DNA of 64,000 bases from Luteimonas sp. JM171. Lineage in GTDB: Bacteria > Pseudomonadota > Gammaproteobacteria > Xanthomonadales > Xanthomonadaceae. Position 1 is the stretch's first letter. Each line of letters begins with the position of its first letter. Positions 16,759 to 25,071 of this stretch are shown piece by piece. Made by a program: the position numbers and the translations under genes. The stretch covers positions 1,454,873 to 1,518,872 of the forward strand of contig NZ_CP017074.1 of the NCBI RefSeq assembly GCF_001717465.1, in the 5' to 3' direction. Below the pieces are notes generated by a model. That model was given only the letters and a program-made list of their open reading frames with translations, was not told the origin of the DNA and did not search any database.

Positions 16759-18063
16759 GGTTCATCGCTGAATACCGGGGAAGGCAGCGCGGATCTTGAG
16801 GAAGAAATACTCTTGGTCGCGATAGCCGTAAGCCCGGCGCTTGATGACCTTGATGGTGTTGTTGATGCCCTCGACGATGCTGGTGTTGAGTGGATGCCGA
16901 CAGCGGGACAGGATTCCGTGCACGTACGCACTGAGGCGTTGCGCGAACAAGGCCAGGGCGGCCACGCCGCTGCCTCGCGCCTGCTCGAGCCAGTGCTCCC
17001 AAGCTCGCCGCGCCCAGCCCTCACGGCGGTAGAACCACAAGCGTTTGAGCTCGTCGCGCATCAGGTAGACGGTGAGCAACGGCTGGTTGGCCTCCAGGAG
17101 TTCCTCCAGCCGCGTGGTTTGGGCCTGGTCCAGATTCTGGCGGTTGCGCAGCAGCAGCCAGCGACTGGATTTGATGATCCGGCGCGCGGGCATGTCGTGG
17201 CGCAGCTTGTTGGCCTGATCCACCCGGACCCGGTCGATCACCTCGCGCCCGTATTTGGCCACGACATGGAACAAGTCGAAGACGACCTCGGCGTCGGGAC
17301 AATGGGCCTTGATCTCCACCTCGTAGGCGGTGGTCATGTCGATCGCCACCGCCCGGATCTGTCTGGCGACGCCTGCCGGAAGCTGTTCGAAGAACGCCCG
17401 GGCGGTCTCGCGGGAGCGACCCTGGCCAACCCACAGCACCTGGCCGCGGACCGGATCGACCACGACAGTGGCGTAGCGATGGCCCTTGTGCAGGGCGAAC
17501 TCGTCCATCGCCAGATAGTGGATCTGGCTCCAGTCCGGGTCTGGAACCGACTGGCGCAACAGGGCTTTGTCCAGTGCCTTGACGGTGTGCCAGCTCAACT
17601 GGAAGAAGCGGGAGACAGCCAGGATGTTGCTGGACACCAGCAACTGGCTGACCGCCTCGGCGAGCCGATTGGTAACACGCTGATAGCGTCCCAGCCAGCT
17701 CAGCTTCTCCAGCCGCGGACCGCCGCACTGCTCGCACCAGACCCGCCGGCGCGGCACCACCAGCGTCACCTGCAACGCCATCATCGGCAGATCCCGCACT
17801 CGCCGCATCACGGTCTCATGCACTTGCCGGCATCGACTGCCGCAGCGCTCGCAGTACATCGTCCGCGCCGTCGGCTTGAGCTGGATCGTGACCACCCGAC
17901 TGCCGTGCTCGGGCCATACCACACGCTCTACCCGATAGCCTTCCCAGCCGCCCAGCTTCCCGATCGTCTTGCGATCCAGCATGCCCACACCCTTTGAGCC
18001 TCCAAATCAGGCATCAAGAGTACTCAGGGCTGCAAAAGGCTCCACGGAAATCAGCGAAGAACC
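16759..18063 (-). mobile_element. Complete ISL3-family insertion sequence (1305 bp)
   Basis: Imperfect terminal inverted repeats (16759-16781 and 18041-18063; 19 of 23 bases match, outer end GGTTC) enclose one transposase gene. Both sides carry the 8-bp duplication AAAAAGAA, the size typical of ISL3 elements. The element, frame and duplication are intact, which suggests a fairly recent and possibly still active insertion. It landed in the T-tract of the terminator of the secreted nuclease gene. Confidence 0.95.
16762..17982 (-). CDS. ISL3 family transposase
   Basis: 406 residues from ATG 17982 (a GTG at 17988 is also in frame). The N terminus has zinc-finger cysteine pairs (CERCGSRC, CEQCGG), then a helix-turn-helix region and the DDE catalytic domain with YLAMDEFALHKGHRYATVV, VAIDMTTAYEVEIKAH and, near the C terminus, NTSIVEGINNTIKVIKRRAYG. 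These are standard ISL3/transposase_20-like signatures. The stop codon falls inside the left inverted repeat, as is usual for compact IS elements. Confidence 0.96.
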   Translation of the reverse strand: MLDRKTIGKLGGWEGYRVERVVWPEHGSRVVTIQLKPTARTMYCERCGSRCRQVHETVMRRVRDLPMMALQVTLVVPRRRVWCEQCGGPRLEKLSWLGRYQRVTNRLAEAVSQLLVSSNILAVSRFFQLSWHTVKALDKALLRQSVPDPDWSQIHYLAMDEFALHKGHRYATVVVDPVRGQVLWVGQGRSRETARAFFEQLPAGVARQIRAVAIDMTTAYEVEIKAHCPDAEVVFDLFHVVAKYGREVIDRVRVDQANKLRHDMPARRIIKSSRWLLLRNRQNLDQAQTTRLEELLEANQPLLTVYLMRDELKRLWFYRREGWARRAWEHWLEQARGSGVAALALFAQRLSAYVHGILSRCRHPLNTSIVEGINNTIKVIKRRAYGYRDQEYFFLKIRAAFPGIQR

Positions 18064-18071
18064 AAAAAGAA
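18064..18071. repeat. Target-site duplication, right (AAAAAGAA)
   Basis: Exact copy of the 8 bp at 16751-16758, directly after the right inverted repeat of the insertion sequence. Confidence 0.92.
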
Positions 18072-18092
18072 ACCCCGGCCTGGGCCGGGGTT
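18064..18092 (-). terminator. Terminator of the secreted nuclease gene, split from its context by the IS
   Basis: On the minus strand the stem AACCCCGGCC / GGCCGGGGTT has a short loop (CA) and is followed by TTCTTTTT. That T-tract is the same 8 bp duplicated by the IS, so the insertion went into the terminator tail while leaving a full copy attached to the stem. Confidence 0.9.
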
Positions 18093-18114
18093 GAAGGGGG
18101 GACGGGGATTTTGC

Positions 18115-21100
18115 TCAGGGGGTGTAGCTGGCGCGGATGGAGAGGCGCTGGAATGGGCGCTCTCCGGTGACGCGCAGGTACCAGGTGCCGGCGGCGGGTG
18201 TGGGGATGTGGATGGTTTCGTTGTTGCCGGGGCGGGCTGAGCGGAGGTCCCAGGTGTTGGCGGTGGGGGGCTGGTCCAGGCTGGCCCGGAGGGTGACGTC
18301 GCCGGATCCGCCGTAGGTGGTGAGGCGGAGGTGGCGGGCGCCGGCGGGGACTTCGATGCGGAAGAGGTGCGATTCGCCGGCGCCGCCGCCGAGGCCGGTG
18401 AGGGGGACGCCGTTTTCCAGGACGATGGCTTCCACCGGCGCTTCGACGACTTCGATGGCGGCGGTGGCGTCGTTGTTGCTCTCGTCGGGATCGGCGGTCT
18501 GGGAAGTGGCAGCGGCCGCCAGGACCACGCTGGTGCCCAGGGTGCTTTCCGGAGCGGTTGCGCTCAGGGCGAGGACGGCTTCTTCGCCGGCTGCGAGGGC
18601 GTCGGCCGTGCACGCCAGTTCGGTGGTGGCGCTGGTGATGGCCGGGGGCTCGCAGTCCCAGTCCGCCGGAGCCGAGACGGCGAGGTCGGGCAGGGCGGCG
18701 TCCAGGGAGAAGCCCACGCCGGGGAATCCGGCGTCGTCGGGGCCGTGGTTGATGACGGTGACGGCGTAGTCGAGCGGGCCGCCGACGATGGCGGTCGATT
18801 CGATGGCTTCGGCCATCACCTCCAGGTCGGCGAAGTCCAGGGCGCCCAGGCGCACCAGCAGCAGGCTGGGGTCGTGGTCTGAGAAGCGGGTGGGGGTGGC
18901 GCCGTCGTTGCGGGCGACTTCGGGGAAGTCGGCGTTGATGCGCGCGTGGGTGAGCTGGTAGTCGACGATGAGGTCGGAGTCGACCACCGCCTGGTTGACC
19001 AGGATGTGGTCGAGGGACTGGGCGACGTAGTCGAACACGTAGGAATAGCGTTCGCCCGGTACGGCATCCAGGGTGGTGTTGTGCAGTGGCGGGGTGACCA
19101 GGACCTGGCCGTCGCCGTCCACGGCGGTTTCGGCGTCGGGGCTGGGCAGGCCGGTGACGGTGCCCAGCACGTCGGCATAGCCGTCGTTGAACTCGAAGGC
19201 GTTGAAGTCGCCGAGCACCACGATCTTCCGGCCCGGGTCCGCCTGCTGCATGGCATGCAGTTCGCCGGCCAGGTATTCGGCCTGGCGCTGGCGCTTGACC
19301 CGCACCCGCTCGCCGGCGCTGGTCCAGCCGTTGCTGCCGCCGGCATCGTCGTCGATGCCGATCAGCGAGCGCTGGTGCACCACGATGGCGGTCACCGGCA
19401 GGCTGCGGCCGTCGGCGAAGTTGACCACGGCGTCGAGCAGCAGCGGCGGGCGGTCGTTGAGCAGGGTGGTGCTGCCGTCGGGGTTGGAGAGGAGCTCGCC
19501 GGCGCCCAGCTGGCTGACCGAGAGCACCTGCACGCGCGGCAGGCCCGGGGCGACCTCCCCTGCGCGCACCAGGTACGCCACGTCGATGCCGCCCACGTCA
19601 TTGCCCGGATGCAGGTAGGCAACGTAACCGGGGTCGGGTTCGCCCGCCGCACCCGCATCGGCGTTGATGCGGGCGGCGAGCGCCTGCAGCGCTTCCAGGC
19701 TGCCTACCTCGCTGGCGCCGATCACGTCAGGCATGTGCAGGTAGTTGCGGATGCCCAGCGAGGCCTTGGACAGGCGGCGCTCGAAGGCTTCCGGGGTCAG
19801 CACGGGTCCGCCACCGCCGGCGCTGTCGCCAAAGAAGCGATGCAGGTTGTAGGTGGCGAAGCTGGCGTGGTCGGGGCCCGGGAGGTTCGCCGGGCGCGGC
19901 TGCGCGTCATCGCAGCGGGCGTCGAGTTCGCCTTCCGGATAGATGGTGTAGCGGCGGAAGGTGTAATCGAGCGGACCGGTGAGCGAGCCGTTGATGATCT
20001 CGCAGCCGGCGGCAACGTCGGTCGCGGGAGCGCCGATGGTGGTGCTGTTGACCGCGATCAGCTCCGGGGCGAAGTCCCAGCGCGGGATATCGGGCGCGGT
20101 GCTGCCCAGCGGGTCGGGATCCGGCACCCGGATGCCCGGCTCGCGCATCGGCCGCTCCATGCCGCTGAGGACCACGGCGAAGCGGCCGTGGCTGGTGGCG
20201 GTGGCCTGGGTCTCGTTGATGTTGCCACCGGTGGGGGCGACCACGGTGAACGAAGGCGCGGTCACGCGCATGCCTTCCAGCGGTTCCAGTTGGCCCAGGC
20301 CGCCTTCGGGGTCAAGCATGTCGGCGGTGATGGCCGTGGGCGCCGGCAGCGCGTGGCCGGTGGAGATGGTGGCCACGGTGGCATCGACGATCTCGGTCAG
20401 CGGCAGCTGGTGCGGGTCGGCGCCCGGGATGAATTCAGTCACCGTGCCCTGCACCAGCACCTTGTGGCCCACCAGGGCCTCGTCCGGCGGATTGCTGCCG
20501 GTGAACACGAAGATCCCCTCGGAGGTGGCCGGATCGCCGTCGTCCTCGCCGTCCGGGGTCTGGATGAAGAAGCCGTTGTTCTTGCGCGCGGTGACGATGC
20601 CGCGGGCGGCCACCTGCTGGCCGTCGTACGGGGAGTGCTGGCCCGGGCCCTGGATGGCGTGGATGGCCAGGGTGGTGACGTCGTCGTTGAGGATGGTGCC
20701 GGTGCCGCGGCCGTTGGCGATCACGGCACCAACCGCGTCGGCCAGGTCGACGTAGAACACCTTGTCCTGCTCGGGCTCTTCGTTGCCGATGACGTCGATG
20801 CTGATCGTCGCGCTCGTTTCGCCCTCGGCGAACGTGAGCGTGCCGGCGCTGGCCACGTAATCCTGGCCCGCGATGGCGGTGCCGTCAGCGGTGGCGTAGT
20901 CCACGCTCACCCCGTCCCCGCCCGCGGGTTGGGCCAGGCTGACCGTGAAGTGGAAGGGGGTCAGCCCGGCGTCGCCTTCCAGCGCGCTGGTATCGCCGAT
21001 GCTGGCGTAGATCTCACCGCCACCACCGCACACGTTGGGCAGCGAGGCGCTGTTGCGCGGCGCCGGCGCGCCGGTACCGAAATCGGCGCCGTTGTCGTGG

Positions 21101-21675
21101 CTGTCGGTGCAGCCACCGTCGGCGCGGAAGCCGGCCAGCGAGGCCGACAGCCCGGGCGCCGGGCCGCTGCCTTCGTAATAGTTGGCGTTGCCAAAGCCCA
21201 CCAGGTCCAGGATCAGTGCCTCCTGGGCCGCGGAGCAGGGGTTGCTGCCGCCGTTGCAGCCCAGGCCGCTGGTGGTGTCGGCGAGCACGACCTTGCCCGA
21301 GCTGCCGGACATGTTGATGGTACCGCTGGCATCGGGCGCGGGAAGGGGCCCGCCGTTGCTGCCGCCGGCCAGGCCCACCAGGAAATAATGGCCGGGCTCA
21401 AGGGTGACCGCCGGCAGCACCACGATCTGGTTGGCATTGGCGCCGAAGTTGCCGGTACCGGTGGCCGAGGCGTACTGCACCGACTTGCCGGCCAGCGGCA
21501 CTGGCGTGCCGCCGCGGTTGAACAGCTCCACGTAATCCCGGTCGAAGACCGCGCCGCTGTTGCCGCCGGCGCCGTAGACCTGGCTGACCACCACTTCCGA
21601 CTGGGCGTGGCCGGCGGCGCCCAGGCCGCACAGCACCAGCAGGCCGGCCAACAGGCCGCGTACGGACATGCTCAT
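18115..21675 (-). CDS. ExeM/NucH-like secreted nuclease, multidomain
   Basis: 1186 residues. Signal peptide at 1-25 (GLLAGLLVLCGLGAAGHAQS), a lamin-tail-like domain (about 27-150), a Calx-beta-like domain (about 223-328, ending ILNDD), an OB-fold region, an endonuclease/exonuclease/phosphatase domain (about 602-935) with YNLHRF, VLGDFNAFEFND and RFSDHDPSLLL, a CARDB/DUF11-like domain, and a C-terminal pre-peptidase-type beta domain (about 1084-1186). Related ExeM/NucH proteins are extracellular DNases used in DNA turnover and biofilm remodelling. ATG 21675 was chosen because AGGGGAG lies 6 nt upstream; the longer TTG at 21681 lacks this spacing. Confidence 0.9.
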   Translation of the reverse strand: MSMSVRGLLAGLLVLCGLGAAGHAQSEVVVSQVYGAGGNSGAVFDRDYVELFNRGGTPVPLAGKSVQYASATGTGNFGANANQIVVLPAVTLEPGHYFLVGLAGGSNGGPLPAPDASGTINMSGSSGKVVLADTTSGLGCNGGSNPCSAAQEALILDLVGFGNANYYEGSGPAPGLSASLAGFRADGGCTDSHDNGADFGTGAPAPRNSASLPNVCGGGGEIYASIGDTSALEGDAGLTPFHFTVSLAQPAGGDGVSVDYATADGTAIAGQDYVASAGTLTFAEGETSATISIDVIGNEEPEQDKVFYVDLADAVGAVIANGRGTGTILNDDVTTLAIHAIQGPGQHSPYDGQQVAARGIVTARKNNGFFIQTPDGEDDGDPATSEGIFVFTGSNPPDEALVGHKVLVQGTVTEFIPGADPHQLPLTEIVDATVATISTGHALPAPTAITADMLDPEGGLGQLEPLEGMRVTAPSFTVVAPTGGNINETQATATSHGRFAVVLSGMERPMREPGIRVPDPDPLGSTAPDIPRWDFAPELIAVNSTTIGAPATDVAAGCEIINGSLTGPLDYTFRRYTIYPEGELDARCDDAQPRPANLPGPDHASFATYNLHRFFGDSAGGGGPVLTPEAFERRLSKASLGIRNYLHMPDVIGASEVGSLEALQALAARINADAGAAGEPDPGYVAYLHPGNDVGGIDVAYLVRAGEVAPGLPRVQVLSVSQLGAGELLSNPDGSTTLLNDRPPLLLDAVVNFADGRSLPVTAIVVHQRSLIGIDDDAGGSNGWTSAGERVRVKRQRQAEYLAGELHAMQQADPGRKIVVLGDFNAFEFNDGYADVLGTVTGLPSPDAETAVDGDGQVLVTPPLHNTTLDAVPGERYSYVFDYVAQSLDHILVNQAVVDSDLIVDYQLTHARINADFPEVARNDGATPTRFSDHDPSLLLVRLGALDFADLEVMAEAIESTAIVGGPLDYAVTVINHGPDDAGFPGVGFSLDAALPDLAVSAPADWDCEPPAITSATTELACTADALAAGEEAVLALSATAPESTLGTSVVLAAAATSQTADPDESNNDATAAIEVVEAPVEAIVLENGVPLTGLGGGAGESHLFRIEVPAGARHLRLTTYGGSGDVTLRASLDQPPTANTWDLRSARPGNNETIHIPTPAAGTWYLRVTGERPFQRLSIRASYTP

Positions 21676-21767
21676 CGTCAACTCCCCTTCCTGGATTGAG
21701 TCCGGCCCCCGTGGCCCCGATTCTGCACCCGCCCCGTGGCGATTGCATGACGCCCCGCACAGTCGGG

Positions 21768-21773
21768 TAACCT
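21768..21773 (+). promoter_or_regulatory. Putative -10 box (TAACCT), leaderless, kynA
   Basis: TAACCT starts exactly 12 nt before the ATG at 21780. A weak -35 (TTGCAT at 21743) is 19 nt upstream. No Shine-Dalgarno is present. Confidence 0.4.
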
Positions 21774-21779
21774 GCGCGC

Positions 21780-22640
21780 ATGACCGAGGACCGCAACCAG
21801 CGCCCGCTCGAGGCGGGCATCCGCACCGACCTGGACGACAGCCTCACCTACGGCGGCTACCTGCGCCTGGACGTGCTGCTGGACGCGCAGCGGCCGATCT
21901 CCGACCCGCAGCACCACGACGAGATGCTGTTCATCGTCCAGCACCACGTCTCAGAGCTGTGGCTGAAGCTGATGATCCACGAGCTGCGCGCGGCGCTCGC
22001 GTACCTGCGCAAGGACGAGCGCGGCCCCTGCCGCAAGGTGCTGGCGCGCTGCAAGCAGGTGCTGCGCCAGCTCACCGAGCAGTGGTCGGTGCTGGAAACC
22101 CTGACCCCGGCCGAGTACGCGGAATTCCGCGACATCCTGGGCCCGTCGTCGGGATTCCAGTCGCTGCAGTACCGCACGGTGGAATTCCTGCTGGGCAACA
22201 GGAACGCCGACATGCTCAAGGTGTTCTCCCACGACCCCGCCGGCCAGCAGTCGCTGCGCGAGGTGCTGGAGGCGCCCGGGCTGTATGACGAGTTCCTGCA
22301 GTACCTGGCCCGCCACGGCCATCCGGTGCCGCAGCGGCACCTGGAGCGGGACTGGAGCCTGCCGCACGTGCACGACGATGCGCTGGTGGAGGTGTTCGCC
22401 GCGATCTATGCCGATACCGACCGCTGCTGGCGGGAGTATTCGCTGTGCGAGGACCTGGTGGACCTGGAAAGCCAGTTCCAGCTGTGGCGCTTCCGCCACA
22501 TGCGCACGGTGATGCGGATCATCGGCTTCAAGAAGGGCACCGGCGGTTCCAGCGGGGTCGGCTTCCTCAAGCAGGCGCTGGACCTGTCGTTCTTCCCCGA
22601 GCTGTTCGACGCCCGCACCCGTATCGGGCTCGCCGGCTGA
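21780..22640 (+). CDS. kynA: Tryptophan 2,3-dioxygenase
   Basis: 286 residues, the normal bacterial length. This haem enzyme opens the indole ring of L-tryptophan to N-formylkynurenine, the first step of the kynurenine pathway. Signatures: [13 protein letters not shown] near the N terminus, [20 protein letters not shown] (substrate pocket), [15 protein letters not shown], and the C-terminal region with [21 protein letters not shown]. The expected proximal haem histidine is in this last stretch (FRHMRTV). No other kynurenine-pathway gene is nearby. Confidence 0.96.
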   Translation: MTEDRNQRPLEAGIRTDLDDSLTYGGYLRLDVLLDAQRPISDPQHHDEMLFIVQHHVSELWLKLMIHELRAALAYLRKDERGPCRKVLARCKQVLRQLTEQWSVLETLTPAEYAEFRDILGPSSGFQSLQYRTVEFLLGNRNADMLKVFSHDPAGQQSLREVLEAPGLYDEFLQYLARHGHPVPQRHLERDWSLPHVHDDALVEVFAAIYADTDRCWREYSLCEDLVDLESQFQLWRFRHMRTVMRIIGFKKGTGGSSGVGFLKQALDLSFFPELFDARTRIGLAG

Positions 22641-22653
22641 GGCCGGACGCGGC

Positions 22654-23316
22654 GTGGACGTCCCAGCGCCGGTGGTGCCCGGGTGGATCCAGGTGGCGGC
22701 GCTGGTGCTGTCGCTGCTGGTGCTGGCGGGCCAGGCCGCGCCGCTTGCGCAGGTGCTGAAGGGGAACGACCGCACCCGGCTGCGGGTGCTGCTGGCGGCT
22801 GCGCTGGCCCTGGCCGCGCTGCGATGGTTCAACACCGCGCCACTGCAGGGGGTGATGCTGCACCTGACCGGTGCCAGCCTCGCCACCCTGGTGCTGGGCC
22901 CGCGCCCGGCGCTGGCGGTGATGGCCCTCGCCAGTTTGTCGGGGACGCTGATGGGAGCGGCCTGGCATGGCTGGGGGATGGATTTCCTGGTGACCGGGGC
23001 GCTGCCGGTGGCGGTCACGGCGGCGGCGTCGCGCGCGGCCCGGCGCTGGCTGCCGCACAACATCTTCGTCTACATCATGGGCAACGGCTTTTTCGCCTCG
23101 ATGCTGGCCACGGCGGCTTCGGTGCTCGCCAAGTTCGCGGTCGCGGCCTGGCTGGGCAGCCGTTCCGCGGCGGCGTACCTGGCCGCGACCCCGCTGCTGA
23201 TGTTCGCCGAGGCCTTCCTCACCGGCACCCTGATCGCGGTGATCGTGGTGTATCGGCCGCAGTGGTGCGCGACCTTCGACGACAAGGTGTACCTGTGGCC
23301 CGAGCGACCGATGTAG
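22654..23316 (+). CDS. Energy-coupling factor permease, CbiM-like
   Basis: 220 residues with about six membrane segments. The segment LAALRWFNTAPLQGVMLHLTGAS and the C-terminal LLMFAEAFLTGTLIAVIVVY resemble the S-component/permease family that includes CbiM (PF01891). Classical CbiM starts with Met-His, which binds cobalt; here the N terminus is MDVPAPVVPGW, so that ligand is missing and the substrate is open. No ECF ATPase or T-component lies nearby. The GTG start is 13 nt after kynA, so the two may share a transcript. Confidence concerns membership, not substrate. Confidence 0.65.
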   Translation: MDVPAPVVPGWIQVAALVLSLLVLAGQAAPLAQVLKGNDRTRLRVLLAAALALAALRWFNTAPLQGVMLHLTGASLATLVLGPRPALAVMALASLSGTLMGAAWHGWGMDFLVTGALPVAVTAAASRAARRWLPHNIFVYIMGNGFFASMLATAASVLAKFAVAAWLGSRSAAAYLAATPLLMFAEAFLTGTLIAVIVVYRPQWCATFDDKVYLWPERPM

Positions 23317-23396
23317 CGCCATGGCTTCCGGCTGGCGCCGCGGCGGCCGGGGGCTGCTAGGATGCGGCGGGTTCGATCTTCACGCAGGAGTCACAA

Positions 23397-24980
23397 ATGA
23401 GCCACCCGGACCCGAATGACGCCAGCGCGCCCCGCGGCGTGGTGACCCGCCTGCTCGACGGGGTCGAGCGCATCGGCAACAAGCTGCCGGACCCGGCGAT
23501 GCTGTTCCTGATCCTGATGCTGGTCACCTGGGTGGTCTCCGCGGTGATGTCGGGCTGGACGTTCTCCGAGATCGATCCGCGCACCGGCGATCCGGTCACC
23601 GTGACCAACCTGCTCTCGGGTGACAGCCTGACCGCGTTCCTGGCCAGCCTGGTGCAGACCTTCGTCAACTTTGCCCCCCTGGGCGTGGTGCTGGTGGCGA
23701 TGCTGGGCCTGGGCGTGGCCGAGCACACCGGCTTCATCAATGCGCTGCTGCGCGCCATCCTCAGCGTGACCCCGAAGATGCTGCTGACCCCGGCGCTGAT
23801 CGGCGTGGGCATCCTCAGCCACATTGCGGTGGACGCGGGCTACGTGCTGGTGATCCCGCTGGGGGCGGTGATCTTCTATGCCGCCGGAAGGCACCCGCTT
23901 GCAGGCATCGCGGCGGCGTTCGCCGGCGTTTCTGGCGGGTTCTCGGCAACGTTTTTCGTGCCTTCCAGTCTCGACCCGATGCTAGCCGGCCTGACCCAGG
24001 AGGCGGCGCGGATCCTTGATCCGGGCATGGAGATCAATCCGCTCAACAACTACTTCTTCACCACGTCCTCCACCTTCCTCGTCATCCTCGTCGGCTGGTT
24101 CCTGACCGACCGGGTGATCGAGCCGCGGCTGAAGTCGACCCCGGTGGATGGCGATACCAGCGAAATGCCGACCATGGAGCGCCTGGAGCCGGCGGAGCGG
24201 CGCGGGCTCACGTGGTCGGTGGTGGCCATGGCGGTGGCGATCGGCCTGTTCATCCTGACCCTGCTGCCGGAGGGCACGCCGTGGGCCGCCGACCCGGCGA
24301 CACTGGCCCCGGGGACCCATCCGCTGCTTGCATTCAGTGCCCCGCTGATGCAGTCGATCGTGGCCCTGATCTTCATCTTCTTCCTGATCCCGGGCGTCGT
24401 GTACGGCTATGTCGCCGGCACCGCCAAAAGCCACCGCGACATCATCGAGGGCATGAGCAAGTCGATGAGCGGGATGGGCTACTACATCGTCATGGCGTTC
24501 TTCGCCGCGCAGTTCATCTACGCCTTCAATCAGTCCAACCTGGGCGTCCTGTTCGCCATCAAGGGTGCCAACGCGCTGCAGGCAATGGGGCTGCACATGT
24601 CGCTGATGCTGGTGGGCCTGGTGCTGCTGTCGGGCGCGGTGAACCTGCTGGTGGGGTCGGCCTCGGCGAAGTGGGCGCTGATCGGCGCGATCATGGTGCC
24701 GATGATGATGCAGCTGGGGATTTCCCCGGACCTCACCCAGGCCGCATACCGGGTGGGTGACTCGAGCACCAACATCATCACGCCGCTGCTGCCGTACTTC
24801 CCGCTGATCGTGGTGTTCTGCCAGAAGTACGTGAAGGGTTCAGGCGTTGGCACGCTGCTGGCGCTGATGCTGCCGTTCGCGGTGTCGCTGCTTGTGATCT
24901 GGACGCTGTTCCTGATCGGCTTCTGGGCGCTGGGCATCCCGCTGGGGGTGGGCTCGAGCTACGAATACCTTGCGCCCTGA
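23397..24980 (+). CDS. AbgT family transporter
   Basis: 527 residues with about 12 membrane segments, the usual size of AbgT proteins. Family motifs include the N-terminal LLDGVERIGNKLPDPAMLFLIL, the core HIAVDAGYVLVIPLGAVIF, and DSSTNIITPLLPYFPLIVVF near the C terminus, where the SSTNII motif contacts ligand and sodium in solved structures. Members export sulfonamides or take up p-aminobenzoyl-glutamate; the direction and substrate here are not known. An AGGAG ribosome-binding site sits 6 nt before the ATG; a TAGGAT box lies at 23358. Confidence 0.92.
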   Translation: MSHPDPNDASAPRGVVTRLLDGVERIGNKLPDPAMLFLILMLVTWVVSAVMSGWTFSEIDPRTGDPVTVTNLLSGDSLTAFLASLVQTFVNFAPLGVVLVAMLGLGVAEHTGFINALLRAILSVTPKMLLTPALIGVGILSHIAVDAGYVLVIPLGAVIFYAAGRHPLAGIAAAFAGVSGGFSATFFVPSSLDPMLAGLTQEAARILDPGMEINPLNNYFFTTSSTFLVILVGWFLTDRVIEPRLKSTPVDGDTSEMPTMERLEPAERRGLTWSVVAMAVAIGLFILTLLPEGTPWAADPATLAPGTHPLLAFSAPLMQSIVALIFIFFLIPGVVYGYVAGTAKSHRDIIEGMSKSMSGMGYYIVMAFFAAQFIYAFNQSNLGVLFAIKGANALQAMGLHMSLMLVGLVLLSGAVNLLVGSASAKWALIGAIMVPMMMQLGISPDLTQAAYRVGDSSTNIITPLLPYFPLIVVFCQKYVKGSGVGTLLALMLPFAVSLLVIWTLFLIGFWALGIPLGVGSSYEYLAP

Positions 24981-25071
24981 CGGCGGCGCGGACGGCCGCC
25001 AGGCTTTCCGTGGTGTAAATTCCACCGGTTCGCCCGCGTGGGGCGGCCGGCAAACCTGGAGTACCTGATCC

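Noticed and set aside
16608..16799. Short frames beginning MSPG in family A repeats
   Set aside because: They are translations of the repeat core and arms, found wherever the repeat occurs.
18946..21699. A 917-codon open frame on the plus strand
   Set aside because: It is antisense to the well-supported nuclease gene and has a low-complexity, Gly/Arg/Val-rich composition typical of shadow frames in GC-rich DNA.
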